Shown one piece after another: positions 17,723 to 27,090 of a stretch of DNA of 64,000 nucleotides. The stretch's first letter is position 1; each line of letters begins with the position of its first letter. The notes beneath the pieces were generated by a model, which worked only from the letters and a program-made list of their open reading frames with translations, was not told the origin of the DNA and ran no database searches. The translations under genes and the position numbers were made by a program. The DNA is from Mycobacterium sp. DL99 (lineage in GTDB: Bacteria > Actinomycetota > Actinomycetes > Mycobacteriales > Mycobacteriaceae): the NCBI RefSeq assembly GCF_004762045.1, contig NZ_SJOM01000007.1:5135798-5199797 (forward strand). The letters run 5' to 3'.

Positions 17723-18589
17723 ATGACCACCAACGCCACCACCAACCGCGTCGGCTTCGTCCGCCGCTTCGCTCTCATCGCCGCAGCGGCGGCAGTGCCG
17801 GCAATCGGACTCGGCGTCGCGCCGACCGCCGGCGCACAGTCCGTCGAGTTCGGTCCGTGCGGAAAGAAGGACGACAACGTCGCGCTCTGGAAGGACGTCA
17901 AGTACGCCACGCCACAGCACAAGGACGGCGCCATCGACGTCGTGTTCCCGGGCGGGGACAAGTCCCGCGGCTTTGCCGTCCGCCAAGGACAGCACCCCGC
18001 GCACCTGACCGATCTGCTGGTGATCCCGACGGCACGCGAGACCGGTATCGAATGCGACAACCTGTTGGACGCCAACGCTCCCCACTACTTCAAGGACGCC
18101 TTCGAGCAGGCCAGCATTCTGCCGCCAGGCAACCAGGGCCAGGCCCCGGACTGGGCGCTGGGCATCAACTCCGCCGACAACCGCGGACAGAACCAGCTCC
18201 ACATCCACGTGACCCTGCTCGACCCCACGGCCCGCGCCGACATCGACCAGGCCGTCAAGAACCACAAGGTCACCAAGGACGAGAAGGGCTGGAAGGATTC
18301 CGTGATCGGTGTGCGCGGCCACAACGAGGTGGACCAGCCAGAGAAGGGCCCCCGCGGCTACCGGGCGTGGAACACCGACAACATCGACCGCAACTTCTTC
18401 GCCGCGCTCAACACCGACATCGTCGCGCCCCTGCAGAAGCAGATCCCCGGTATGGGGATGAGCAACGAGACTCTGCTGATCACCAAGAACCATCAGGGCC
18501 CGGGATTCATCGTGCTCGCCAGCGACGAGAAGTCCGGCATTACCCCGTTCGGCGTCAACAACATCGAGCGGCTGCTCGACAAAGGCTGA
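17723..18589 (+). CDS. cdh: CDP-diacylglycerol pyrophosphatase
   Basis: 288 aa. The N-terminal segment VRRFALIAAAAAVPAIGLGV acts as a signal or membrane anchor. The HIT-related catalytic motif QLHIHVT (HxH) and the surrounding pattern LLVIPTARETGIEC, ALGINSADNRGQNQLH and the late NIDRNFF segment fit the Cdh family, which hydrolyses CDP-diacylglycerol to phosphatidate and CMP. GAGGGGG lies about 7 bp upstream of the ATG. A 14-bp hairpin follows the gene. M. tuberculosis Rv2289 is the corresponding type. Confidence 0.85.
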   Translation: MTTNATTNRVGFVRRFALIAAAAAVPAIGLGVAPTAGAQSVEFGPCGKKDDNVALWKDVKYATPQHKDGAIDVVFPGGDKSRGFAVRQGQHPAHLTDLLVIPTARETGIECDNLLDANAPHYFKDAFEQASILPPGNQGQAPDWALGINSADNRGQNQLHIHVTLLDPTARADIDQAVKNHKVTKDEKGWKDSVIGVRGHNEVDQPEKGPRGYRAWNTDNIDRNFFAALNTDIVAPLQKQIPGMGMSNETLLITKNHQGPGFIVLASDEKSGITPFGVNNIERLLDKG

Positions 18590-18602
18590 CTCCGTCTCAA
18601 AC

Positions 18603-18634
18603 CCAACGGCCACCCGAGTACGGGTGGCCGTTGG
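18603..18634. terminator. Bidirectional hairpin terminator
   Basis: Perfect 14-bp arms (CCAACGGCCACCCG and its complement) around an AGTA loop, placed between the convergent cdh gene and the gene ending at 18700. There is no long T-run, which is normal for mycobacterial terminators. Confidence 0.8.
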
Positions 18635-18699
18635 TGTTGTGCGGTGGTATTCGGCGACCGACGGCGGCGGGACGCACCGGCCGTCAAGCCGTCGCGACG

Positions 18700-19845
18700 C
18701 TATTCGGCGTTGCCGCCTGACGCCGGCTTCGCGTCGTCCTTCTTGCCATCGTCCTTCTTGTCGTGGACGGCCTTCTTGATACCGGCCGCCTTCGCGTCGT
18801 CGACCGCCTTCTTCACCCCGGCGGTTACCCGGTCGTTCAGGCGGTTGACGCTGTAGTCGACCCGCTTCACCGCACCCTTGACCACGCGGACCGGTCTCTT
18901 CGGTGCCGAGTCAGCGACAGGACCATCCGTCACCGCGGAATCTTCAGCCTCCGCAAGCTTTTTCGGGGTGTCCTCCGGCTCGGACTGCGTCAAGGTGTCC
19001 ACCACGTCGGGCTGCTTCTCGGTCAACGCCGGAGTGTCGAGCGTGACGGCCCGGAACGGTGCAGAGAGCCCGAGCGTTGTGTCCACCGCGGGGGTACGCA
19101 GGTCAGCAGTGTCGAACGTGGGTGCGGGTGGCGGTGCGGTTGCCAGCGCGGTAGCGATCCCCAGCTGGGCGGACTCGATGCCAGTGACGATCGACCTGGC
19201 GCCGTCGCCGAGGGAGATGAGGAAATTCCTCGTCCCATCGACAGTAGCGTCGACGATATTGCTCAGGTCGAAGGTCAGGACGGCAGCGACGAGGTCTTGC
19301 GTGCCCTGAATGAACGCAGTCGCGACACCGCTGCCCGCAGCCAGAAATCCGTTGGCCACGTCGATGACCGCCTGGGGCCACGCCGCCGACAGCGCCGCCT
19401 CGACCACCAGGTACTTCTGGTTGCGCCAGATCGCCGAATCCAGCAGCGGTTGGCCCACTGCGACCACCGAGTCACGGACCGCCTGCGCGAAAGTGTCGAA
19501 GGCGCCGACGAAATCGAGGGCGAAGATCTGCTGGACGATTTCCACCGTGACGCCGGGGATGGCCAGCACCGACTGAGCCAGACCGATGCCGGCCTGACCG
19601 AGCCCGCGCAGGTAGACCGCCCAGTTTTCGGCCCAGTTGCGGATCTGCTGCCGGACGATCGGCAGCGTCAGGATGTAGGGAATCTCGATGGCGTTGAGCG
19701 CCACCTCCGACGAAGACGAGATTGCCGTGGGCGCGACGGGAAGGTCCTTCGCCGGCCACGACGGCGAGATCGGTGCCATCGCCACCGCACTTGCGCCGAC
19801 GAGCGCCACTCCTGTCATGAGCCACGGGCGTACCGAAACATCCAT
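18700..19845 (-). CDS. Exported protein with Lys/Asp-rich C-terminal tail, unknown function
   Basis: 381 aa from the ATG at 19845 (a TTG at 19851 is also possible). A signal peptide-like N-terminus (RPWLMTGVALVGASAVAMAP) is followed by about 200 residues of hydrophobic, amphipathic helices (IPYILTLPIVRQQIRNWAEN onward), a Pro/Thr-rich linker, and a tail rich in Lys, Asp and Ala (KKAVDDAKAAGIKKAVHDK). The layout resembles PE-family-associated or other surface proteins restricted to mycobacteria, but I recognise no domain. The tail may bind wall polysaccharide or nucleic acid by charge, which is speculative. Confidence 0.6.
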   Translation of the reverse strand: MDVSVRPWLMTGVALVGASAVAMAPISPSWPAKDLPVAPTAISSSSEVALNAIEIPYILTLPIVRQQIRNWAENWAVYLRGLGQAGIGLAQSVLAIPGVTVEIVQQIFALDFVGAFDTFAQAVRDSVVAVGQPLLDSAIWRNQKYLVVEAALSAAWPQAVIDVANGFLAAGSGVATAFIQGTQDLVAAVLTFDLSNIVDATVDGTRNFLISLGDGARSIVTGIESAQLGIATALATAPPPAPTFDTADLRTPAVDTTLGLSAPFRAVTLDTPALTEKQPDVVDTLTQSEPEDTPKKLAEAEDSAVTDGPVADSAPKRPVRVVKGAVKRVDYSVNRLNDRVTAGVKKAVDDAKAAGIKKAVHDKKDDGKKDDAKPASGGNAE

Positions 19846-20055
19846 GCGCAACCCCGATCCTGAGAACCTGAGAATTGACTGAGACAGCCCCGAACACTAG
19901 TCCGCTGGGCGGGCCATGACGCGTTGACGCGCCAAAGAGGGAAATCGACAGACCTGCTGCCTTGTTCAAGCCGATTGCTTCCGGCGGGGCCGCCGAGAGC
20001 GTATCCATTAGGCAGGCTCACACAACTGCCTGACCTCCGATGGAGAGGACCCGAC

Positions 20056-21027
20056 ATGCGTGCCATCCGGATGGAGCAGTTCGGCGACCCCGCGCAGGTG
20101 CTCCGCGTCGTCGACATCGAGGAGCCGCCGCCACCGGGTCCGCATGAGGTTCTGTTGAGCGTTGAGGTCTCGCCGTTGAACAAACACGACCTACTGGTTG
20201 TCACCGGCATGCTGGCGCGGCCACCCCTGCCCCACATACCGGGCGCTGAGGGGGTCGCCCGCGTGCTTGCCACCGGCGCCGAGGTCGGTGGAGTTAAAGT
20301 CGGCGACCTCGTCGTGCTGCCCCTGTATGCCGGTGCGTGGCGTGAGCGGCTCGTCGTACCCGCCGACGGCCTGTTCGCACTCCCCGCCGGCGGCAGCATC
20401 GAGCAGTACTCGATGCTGGGCAGCAATCCCCCGACAGCAGGGTTGATGCTCAGTGAATGCACCCCCCTGCAGCCCGGTGACTGGGTGGTTCAGAACGCCG
20501 CGAACTCCGGTGTGGGACGGTCATTGATCGCGCTGGCCAAGCTTCGTGGATTGAAGACGATCAACCTCGTCCGTGACGACACAACGTTCGCCGAGCTCAC
20601 CGCAGCCGGGGCCGACGTGGTCCACGTCGATGACCCCGATGCGGTCGGCGATGTTCGAGCAGTGATCGGAGACGCCCGGGTGGCGCTGGCAGTCGAAGCC
20701 GTCGGCGGACCAGGAGTGGCGCGGCTACTCGAATTGCTTTCCGACGGTGGATTGTTGGTCAGCTATTCGTGGGCCAGGGACGAACCCATGTGGGTCGACA
20801 CCTCGACACTGGTCGGCAAGCACCTCACCGTCCGCGGGTTCTTTGTCGGCGACTTCGACTACCGCGACAAGGTGGTGCCTGTCATTCGCGAGGCGGCACC
20901 GCTGGTGGCCGACGGCACCCTCGTTGTCCCCGTGGCGGCCGTGTATCCCCTGGACCGCATCCAGGACGCGGTGCAGCATCTCCTCCGTGGCGGCAAGATC
21001 CTGCTGAATGTGGCGGGTGACGGTTAG
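20056..21027 (+). CDS. MDR-family oxidoreductase, enoyl-reductase-like
   Basis: 323 aa from the ATG at 20056, preceded by GGAGAGGA. The N-terminal GroES-like domain (EVLLSVEVSPLNKHDLLVVTG) and cofactor domain (VVQNAANSGVGRSLIALAK) match the zinc-lacking mitochondrial ETR-type trans-2-enoyl reductases (the pattern NxAxSxVGxxxIxxAK). NADPH dependence is expected from the family. The true substrate could be an enoyl thioester or a quinone. It stands alone between a divergent exported protein gene and tRNA-Leu. Confidence 0.78.
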   Translation: MRAIRMEQFGDPAQVLRVVDIEEPPPPGPHEVLLSVEVSPLNKHDLLVVTGMLARPPLPHIPGAEGVARVLATGAEVGGVKVGDLVVLPLYAGAWRERLVVPADGLFALPAGGSIEQYSMLGSNPPTAGLMLSECTPLQPGDWVVQNAANSGVGRSLIALAKLRGLKTINLVRDDTTFAELTAAGADVVHVDDPDAVGDVRAVIGDARVALAVEAVGGPGVARLLELLSDGGLLVSYSWARDEPMWVDTSTLVGKHLTVRGFFVGDFDYRDKVVPVIREAAPLVADGTLVVPVAAVYPLDRIQDAVQHLLRGGKILLNVAGDG

Positions 21028-21065
21028 CTGGCGCGTCGATAACGTTGCTACCAGCACTTTTACGG

Positions 21066-21139
21066 TGCCCCCAGTCGGACTCGAACCGACACTGTGCGGA
21101 TTTTAAGTCCGCTGCCTCTGCCAATTGGGCTATGGGGGC
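21066..21139 (-). tRNA. tRNA-Leu (anticodon TAA), short variable loop
   Basis: 74 nt on the minus strand. The acceptor stem GCCCCCA pairs with TGGGGGC over 7 bp. The anticodon stem GCGGA/TCCGC holds the loop CTTAAAA (anticodon TAA). The T arm is GTCGG-TTCGAGT-CCGAC, and the discriminator is A with no encoded CCA. The variable loop is only 5 nt (ACAGT), whereas tRNA-Leu is normally class II with a long arm. Confidence 0.92.
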
Positions 21140-21256
21140 GATCGGTAGCACCGTACCTGGCCGCGGGGTCGCCACCGGCCACCCCTGAGCGGGACTGCCC
21201 CCACATCACAAGCCAAAGCCAAGTCCGCCGCAAGTGCCACCCGGCACGGTAGGCGT

Positions 21257-21955
21257 ATGAACAGCCCCACGCAGCCGACGACTTCCATTCGGGTCACGCC
21301 ACGCCACGACGGCGACCCCGCTCCTGATCTTCTGGGCATCACCCTGGCCCACCGCGCAATGATCACCGATGTCGGCCGCGTCGCAGAGTTGACCGAGGAA
21401 ATCGCCGAGGGCCGCATCCTGTGCGCGCCCAACCGGGCAAAGGCAGTGGCGCGATATGTCGATCTGCTGTGCGACTCCATCCATCACCATCACAGGCTCG
21501 AGGACCAGGTGTTGTGGCCGGTGATCAACGCCTCCGCCGGGACCGATGTGGACCTGACCGAACTGACCGAAGACCACACGGCGCTGGATCCTCGCCTGGA
21601 CGGGATACGTGCCTTGGCCAAGTCGTTTGGGCTGTCGGGCGGCCACAACATTGCCGCGATCCCGCTGAAGGCCGCACTCCGAGAGCTGCACACCATGCTG
21701 CGCGACCACGTCGCCGACGAGGAGCGTGAGCTGTTTCCGGTGATCCGGCGGCACGTCTCCGTCGCCAACTGGGCCATGGTCGAGAAGGCCGCACAACGGG
21801 GCGGGCGGTTGTCCTTCGACGGGCCGCGCACGCTGGCGGTGATGACCGGTGACGAGCGGGCCGCGCTGACCGACGAAGTCAGCCCGGTGCTACTGGCTCT
21901 GATCAAGCTGATGGCGGTGCGGCACCGGCGATTCGAGCGCCGGGTGTTCGGCTGA
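21257..21955 (+). CDS. Hemerythrin-like domain protein
   Basis: 232 aa. Spaced His and Glu residues on four helices form the hemerythrin pattern: ITLAHRAMI, SIHHHHRLEDQVLWPV, TEDHTALDPRLD, and HTMLRDHVADEERELFPVI. The family binds a di-iron or heme-independent oxygen/NO site. Mycobacterial members have been linked to oxidative and nitrosative stress and SigF regulation. Soluble, with no signal peptide. It appears to be an independent unit 117 bp after the tRNA. Confidence 0.85.
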   Translation: MNSPTQPTTSIRVTPRHDGDPAPDLLGITLAHRAMITDVGRVAELTEEIAEGRILCAPNRAKAVARYVDLLCDSIHHHHRLEDQVLWPVINASAGTDVDLTELTEDHTALDPRLDGIRALAKSFGLSGGHNIAAIPLKAALRELHTMLRDHVADEERELFPVIRRHVSVANWAMVEKAAQRGGRLSFDGPRTLAVMTGDERAALTDEVSPVLLALIKLMAVRHRRFERRVFG

Positions 21956-22068
21956 CCGGCTCAGAGGATCAGCCGGGGCAACGTCCGCGCGGAGGTGACG
22001 CATTCGCGCCCTCGGGGGTGCGCTTGGTTGAATGTGTCCCAGGGGTGGGACAGCGACGGGGGCCGCAT

Positions 22069-22482
22069 ATGCCAAGCAGTATCGCCAATTCGATTGCCGT
22101 AGTTGCCGAACGGATCGCGGCAGCACTTGGACCACGGGCGATGCGGGTGATCGCTCACATCAACAAGTACGTCACCAACCCGCTGCAGCGACTGTGGGCA
22201 GCCCGGGTGCCGTACATGGCGATCATCGAGCACACCGGCCGGAAGTCCGGCAAGCCGTACCGGACCCCGGTGATGGCCTTCGTCGACAGCAAGTCGGTCT
22301 CGGTCGTGCTGAATTACGGCGAGCACTCCGATTGGGTGCGCAATGTCCGGTCCGCCCGTTCGGCCCGGATGACCCACCGCGGCCGCCAGTACCAGCTCAC
22401 CAATCCCCGCATCATCCCGGCCACGGACCAGAAAGCGCGGTTCGTCGCCACGGTGACGCCGGTTTTGACGCCTGGGTCGTGA
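22069..22482 (+). CDS. Deazaflavin (F420)-dependent nitroreductase family protein (Ddn-like)
   Basis: 137 aa from the ATG at 22069. The family core is visible: VPYMAIIEHTGRKSGKPYRTPVMAF, then VVLNYGEHSDWVRNVRSA and a C-terminal TNPRIIP strand, the DUF385/FDOR-B pattern with the loop that contacts F420. Biochemical partners in the family are quinones, biliverdin or nitroimidazoles. An in-frame upstream start at 22018 would add a poorly coding N-terminus. Confidence 0.82.
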   Translation: MPSSIANSIAVVAERIAAALGPRAMRVIAHINKYVTNPLQRLWAARVPYMAIIEHTGRKSGKPYRTPVMAFVDSKSVSVVLNYGEHSDWVRNVRSARSARMTHRGRQYQLTNPRIIPATDQKARFVATVTPVLTPGS

Positions 22483-22648
22483 AAATCGTGACAGCGCGAC
22501 CCTGGTGTCGAAAGCGACGTCGTGGCCATCGAATGCGGTGTGTCCGGCAGCAGATGCGCACGCTCGCGCAGATGAGTGGCCAGATAAGGCCAGATGAGGG
22601 ACACCACCCGGCGTAGGCTGCGCATATCCCGACGCCCGGGAGGCTGCG

Positions 22649-23356
22649 ATGCCCGAACTGGCCATCGAACTGCGCGATGTGGTGCGCGAGTACAAGGTCG
22701 GCGGTCAGACAGTGCGCGCTCTCGATGAGATCAGCTTGCGCCTGGTCGGCGGGCAATTCGTGTCGATCATCGGCCCGTCAGGCGCAGGTAAGAGCACGTT
22801 GTTGCATCTGCTGGGCGCGCTGGATTCCCCCGATTCCGGCTCGATCACCTTCGACGGCGAGGAGATCGGCCGGCTGGGCGACGAGCAGCAGTCGGCGTTC
22901 CGTCACCACCGGGTGGGCTTCGTCTTCCAGTTCTTCAACCTGCTGCCGACCCTGTCGGCCTGGGAGAACGTGGCCGTCCCGAAGCTGCTCGACGGGGTCC
23001 GGCTGGGCAAGGTCAAACCGCAGGCCGTGGAACTGCTGGACCGCGTCGGCCTCGGCAATCGGACCGAGCACCGGCCGTCCGAACTGTCCGGCGGCCAGAT
23101 GCAACGTGTCGCGGTGGCCCGGGCCATGATGATGGACCCGCCGCTGATCCTCGCCGACGAACCCACCGGCAATCTCGATTCGACCACCGGCGCAGCGATC
23201 TTGACCCTGCTGGGCGAGGTCTCCCACGAGGAGGGCCGCGGTCGGTTGGTGGTGATGGTGACCCACAACGCCGACGCGGCGGCGGCCACTGATCGGGTGA
23301 TCACCCTGCAGGACGGCCGGCTCGGCTCCGACGAGATGTCAGTGGTTCCGGGGTGA
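22649..23356 (+). CDS. ABC transporter ATP-binding protein (MacB/LolD type)
   Basis: 235 aa. Walker A GPSGAGKST, Q-loop FVFQFFNLLPTLSAWENV, signature LSGGQMQRVAVARA, Walker B LILADEPTGNLDS and the switch His in VTHNADAA are all present. This is the MacB/LolD/FtsE group that pairs with FtsX-fold permeases. The stop overlaps the permease GTG (GTGA at 23353–23356), so the two subunits are translationally coupled. Confidence 0.92.
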   Translation: MPELAIELRDVVREYKVGGQTVRALDEISLRLVGGQFVSIIGPSGAGKSTLLHLLGALDSPDSGSITFDGEEIGRLGDEQQSAFRHHRVGFVFQFFNLLPTLSAWENVAVPKLLDGVRLGKVKPQAVELLDRVGLGNRTEHRPSELSGGQMQRVAVARAMMMDPPLILADEPTGNLDSTTGAAILTLLGEVSHEEGRGRLVVMVTHNADAAAATDRVITLQDGRLGSDEMSVVPG

Positions 23357-25884
23357 CGCACCGCGCACGCGAGGAGCACCCCAGACACCCCTCCGCGATA
23401 GCTGCCGCAGCGAGTCGGCTCCGGGTGTTCAGCCTGCGCGAACTCACCGTGCACCGGCGGCGCACAATCGCCTCGATCGCCGTAATGGCAGTGTCGGCAA
23501 TGTATCTCGTCGCGATCCTCGGCATCTTCGGGTCGATCACCGGGTCGGTGAACCGGCTCGCCGACGGAGTCGCCGGCATCGCCGCGCTCGAAGTATCGGG
23601 CGTCACCGACGCGGGATTCCCCGACTCCGTCCTGGCCGACGTCGCCAAGGTTCCGGGCGTCGCCACCGCCGCACCGATGATCCGGATGTCCGCGCCCACC
23701 GCGACCGAGCCGGTGCTGCTGTTCGGCGCCGACGACCGCAGCCGCGCATTGGAAGGCGCGCTGAAAGATGCGGTCGGGGTGCACGTTGCCGCGCCGTCCG
23801 GCACGGCCGAGGGTGTCCGCGTCGGGCCCGCCGTCGGTCACGCGAAAGGCGAGACGTTCCAACTCGGCTCGGGATCGGTGACCGTCGCCGAGGTCCTTGA
23901 GGGCAAGCAACTCGCGGACCTCAACGGCGGCCACTACGTACTGGCCCCACTTCCGTTGGCGCAGACCGTCACTGGCCGACAAGGGCAGCTCGACTCGATC
24001 CTGATCACCACCACGCCGGGTGCCGACCTCAACACGGTTCGCGACCAGGTCACCGCGGCCGTGAACGGCCGGGCCATCGTCGCCGCGCCGAGCCTGCGGG
24101 CCGCCCGGGCCGGTGACGGCGTCAAGTTGATGAACTACATGGCGTTGATGGGCGCGGCGGTCGCGCTGGTGGTCGGCGCGTTCCTGATCTACACGACGAT
24201 GACCATGGCGATCGCCCAACGCCGCCCGGTCATCTCGATGCTGCGCGCCATCGGCGGCCGGCGCGCGACCATCGTCCGCGACATGCTCGCCGAGGCGACG
24301 ATCCTCGGGCTGATCGGCGGCACCGTCGGCTCCCTGCTCGGAATAGCACTGGGCCGCATGGCGATCGGCCGGCTTCCACCGACGGTGACTCAGGGCCTCG
24401 AAGCCCGCATCGAGTACTGGCTGCCCAGCTACGCGATCCCGGTGGCCATCGCCGCCACCGCACTGACCAGTGTGGCGGCGTCGGCGATGGCGGCCCGGCA
24501 GGTGTACAAGGTCTCGCCCATCGAGGCGCTGGCCCCGGTCGGGGTGTCGGCCGCGGACAACGTTCCGCGCTGGCTGCGCGTCACCGTCGGAATCGCGGCC
24601 GTGGCGGCGCTGGCCGCGTCGATCCTGATCGTGTTCTACCAACCGGGATCCCTGGCGTTCGTGGCCATCGCCGCGTTGTTCACCGCGCAGATCGCGCTCG
24701 GTTTCGCGCTCGCCGGGCCCATCGTCAAGGCCACCGCCGCCGTGGCGCGCCTGTTCGGCTCGGCCGGAGCCCTCGCCGCGGCGACGGTCGAACGTGCCCC
24801 GCGGCGCGTGTGGGCGACCGTGATGACCGTGCTGATCGCCGTCGTCACGACTGTGGTGATAACCGGGACGAACAACGACATGATCCGGTCGGCGCGTGAC
24901 GTCTTCGCGCCGGTCGCCGGCGTCGACGTCTGGGTGAGTGCCAATTCGCCCGACCAGTACCCCACCGGCCTACTGCCGCAAGGTCTTTCCGAGAAGGTGG
25001 CCGGGGTGCCCGGGGTCGCGACGGTCACCGAAGGGGCCCTGGGTTTCGCCGTCGTCGGCGGCACCCGCGTCATGCTCGACGGATTCGCCGCCGGCAGCCA
25101 CGACGCCCTCTTCCGCGCCCTCGATGACCGGGTCCGCACCGACGCGCTGGCCGGCCGCGGCGTGGTGCTCTCGCAGAATCTGGGGAAGACGCTCGACGTC
25201 CGGGTGGGTGACGAACTGGAGTTGCAGACCCCGCACGGCCCGCAGCGCACGACGGTGCTGGCCCTGGTGCCCTACTTCTCGACGGTGATCGGCACCGTCG
25301 GGATGGGCCTCGATCAGATGCGCGCGTGGTTCGACCGGCCGGGCGCGACGACACTGCAGGTCACCGCGGCCGAGGGCACCAATCGCGACCGGCTACTGGC
25401 CGACGTCCGAGCTGTGGTGCCCGCGCCGAACTACACCTACGGCGGCCGGACCGCGCTGGCCGGCCTCGAGGCGCCGCTGCACCAGAGCATGCTGATCGCC
25501 AATGCCGTGTGGATCATCGTGGTGTTCGTCGCCGCCGTCGCGCTGCTGAACACACTGACACTGTCGGTGCTCGAGCGGCGCCGTGAGATCGGGGTCCTGC
25601 GGGCGATGGGATCCAGCCGCCGCTACACGTTGGCCATGGTGCTGGCCGAGGCAGCGGCCATCGGCATCGTGGGCGGAGTCCTGGGGTTGCTGATCGGGCT
25701 CGTCGATCAGTGGCTGTTCAGCCTGGTCAGCGGGGACATCATGAATTTCAACGTCACGTTCCGGCCGAGTCCGATGGCGCTGGTCTTCACTCTCGGCGCA
25801 CTGGCGATCAGCCTGCTGGGGTCGTTGCCGCCGGCGCGACGGGCCGCGCGGCTCAACATCATCGAGGCCGTCAGCGTCGAATAG
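23353..25884 (+). CDS. ABC transporter permease, two FtsX domains
   Basis: 843 aa, GTG start. One N-terminal TM helix and a large extracytoplasmic domain precede a first FtsX block (about 260–400), then a second TM/periplasmic part and a C-terminal FtsX block (about 720–840, VWIIVVFVAAVALLNTLTLSVLERRREIGVLRAMG). This is the duplicated topology of mycobacterial exporters such as the Rv0072/Rv2563 group, thought to move lipids, peptides or drugs, or to act as mechanotransmission complexes. The cargo is unknown. The 3' end overlaps the convergent methyltransferase by 14 bp. Confidence 0.9.
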   Translation: MTHRAREEHPRHPSAIAAAASRLRVFSLRELTVHRRRTIASIAVMAVSAMYLVAILGIFGSITGSVNRLADGVAGIAALEVSGVTDAGFPDSVLADVAKVPGVATAAPMIRMSAPTATEPVLLFGADDRSRALEGALKDAVGVHVAAPSGTAEGVRVGPAVGHAKGETFQLGSGSVTVAEVLEGKQLADLNGGHYVLAPLPLAQTVTGRQGQLDSILITTTPGADLNTVRDQVTAAVNGRAIVAAPSLRAARAGDGVKLMNYMALMGAAVALVVGAFLIYTTMTMAIAQRRPVISMLRAIGGRRATIVRDMLAEATILGLIGGTVGSLLGIALGRMAIGRLPPTVTQGLEARIEYWLPSYAIPVAIAATALTSVAASAMAARQVYKVSPIEALAPVGVSAADNVPRWLRVTVGIAAVAALAASILIVFYQPGSLAFVAIAALFTAQIALGFALAGPIVKATAAVARLFGSAGALAAATVERAPRRVWATVMTVLIAVVTTVVITGTNNDMIRSARDVFAPVAGVDVWVSANSPDQYPTGLLPQGLSEKVAGVPGVATVTEGALGFAVVGGTRVMLDGFAAGSHDALFRALDDRVRTDALAGRGVVLSQNLGKTLDVRVGDELELQTPHGPQRTTVLALVPYFSTVIGTVGMGLDQMRAWFDRPGATTLQVTAAEGTNRDRLLADVRAVVPAPNYTYGGRTALAGLEAPLHQSMLIANAVWIIVVFVAAVALLNTLTLSVLERRREIGVLRAMGSSRRYTLAMVLAEAAAIGIVGGVLGLLIGLVDQWLFSLVSGDIMNFNVTFRPSPMALVFTLGALAISLLGSLPPARRAARLNIIEAVSVE

Positions 25885-26494
25885 TCGCGACTCCCCGCAG
25901 ATGGGGCGTGCATGGTGGCGGCACCAACGTCCGGCGGGTGCTGCGTAGGCCGCTGGTGTCGAATCCCGCTGCGGCGATGGCCTCGACGGTGCGGCGGTTC
26001 GGCTCGCAGCCCGACGACAACCACGACCACGGTCCCGCGATCAGGTCCTGGAACCGTCCCATCAAGCCTTCACCGCGTACGTGCTCGAGCACGACCAACC
26101 GGCCATCGGGCGCCAGCACGCGCCGGATCTCGGCGAGCGTGGCCGCCACATCGTCGACCGAACACAACACCAGACCGACGTGGACCGAGTCGAAACTGTT
26201 GTCCGGAAAAGGAATCGATTCACCCGATCCGTCGACGACATCGGCCTCGACACCGTGGCGCCGCGCCAGGGCACACGCCATCCGCCGCATCGCCGCATCC
26301 GGCTCCACCGCTGCCACTGAGGTCACCGCGGCAGGCAGGAACAGCAGATCGGTTCCCGGGCCGAGCCCCACCAACAGCAAGCGGCCCGTCGCATGGCTCA
26401 TCGCCTCCCGGCGGTACCGGCGATAGAACAGCCGGTCGAACACCGGCATGCCGAACCGATACACGTACGGGAACAACGGATTACGACGCCTCAA
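25871..26494 (-). CDS. Class I SAM-dependent methyltransferase
   Basis: 207 aa if translation begins at the TTG at 26494, which overlaps the TGA of the upstream DUF4389 gene (TTGA) and yields the N-terminus LRRRNPLFPYVYRFG. Motif I is LLLVGLGPGTDL, followed by VEPDAAM, FDSVHVGLVLCSV and LAPDGRLVVLEH, the UbiE/COQ5-like (PF08241) pattern. Likely small-molecule or lipid methylation. It is the last gene of a minus-strand run with an FAD monooxygenase and a membrane protein. The TTG start is inferred from the overlap. Confidence 0.8.
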   Translation of the reverse strand: MRRRNPLFPYVYRFGMPVFDRLFYRRYRREAMSHATGRLLLVGLGPGTDLLFLPAAVTSVAAVEPDAAMRRMACALARRHGVEADVVDGSGESIPFPDNSFDSVHVGLVLCSVDDVAATLAEIRRVLAPDGRLVVLEHVRGEGLMGRFQDLIAGPWSWLSSGCEPNRRTVEAIAAAGFDTSGLRSTRRTLVPPPCTPHLRGVATIRR

Positions 26495-27090
26495 TCCACG
26501 CCCCCCAGGTCCATTCGAAACGGTGGGTATTCGTCCCTCATCAGCGAGACGTACACGGCGACCCGGTAACGCCATCGCACGATTCCCATCAGGAGGTCGA
26601 ACATGCTCTGCGAGACCTTCCCCCGGGCCAGCAACCGCACCGCGGAGATGACGCAGATCACCTGCAGCAGCGGCTCCATCGCCCAGCACACGATGATCTG
26701 CGGGAGCCCCAACAGCCACCACTTCACCAGCACCGCCCACCTTGAGAGTTCCTCGGGATAGTCGACCTCGAGATCGCCCGGATAGTCGGCCCGGGGTTTG
26801 AGGGTAAATGGGGGGTACTGGTCGGTGGTGTTCATCGGGAACCGGTAATTCATCACCCGCCACGACCAGCGCAACACTCCGACGTTGAAATCGAACAGAC
26901 GCCGCGGATACCGGCCGGTGAACAGGATCGCGATACCCGCGGCGAACACCGCCAACGGGTACACCAGGTAGAGACCGATCAGTATCGGATAGTGCGGAAA
27001 GGCCAGCACGCACCACTTGACGAGCCACAGCCGGTTCGACGGCGCATCGATCGCACCCCGCACCCGCACGGCCTCAGCGGGCATGTTCAT
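26491..27090 (-). CDS. DUF4389 membrane protein
   Basis: 199 aa with two similar halves, each having WLVKWCVLAFPHY or WAVLVKWWLLGLP followed by a hydrophobic stretch, FTGRYPRRLFDFNVGVLRWSWRV or LARGKVSQSMFDLLMGIVRWRYRV, and a YPPF motif. This internal duplication is typical of DUF4389. Several membrane helices are predicted. The start codon could be GTG 27093, ATG 27090 or ATG 27084, all overlapping the monooxygenase 3' end. Function unknown; the operon context links it to an FAD monooxygenase and a methyltransferase. Confidence 0.75.
   Translation of the reverse strand: MNMPAEAVRVRGAIDAPSNRLWLVKWCVLAFPHYPILIGLYLVYPLAVFAAGIAILFTGRYPRRLFDFNVGVLRWSWRVMNYRFPMNTTDQYPPFTLKPRADYPGDLEVDYPEELSRWAVLVKWWLLGLPQIIVCWAMEPLLQVICVISAVRLLARGKVSQSMFDLLMGIVRWRYRVAVYVSLMRDEYPPFRMDLGGVD

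Noticed and set aside
17636..18613. 325-codon minus-strand frame opposite cdh
   Set aside because: Cdh has a signal peptide, catalytic HxH and Shine-Dalgarno sequence; the antisense frame has no recognisable features.
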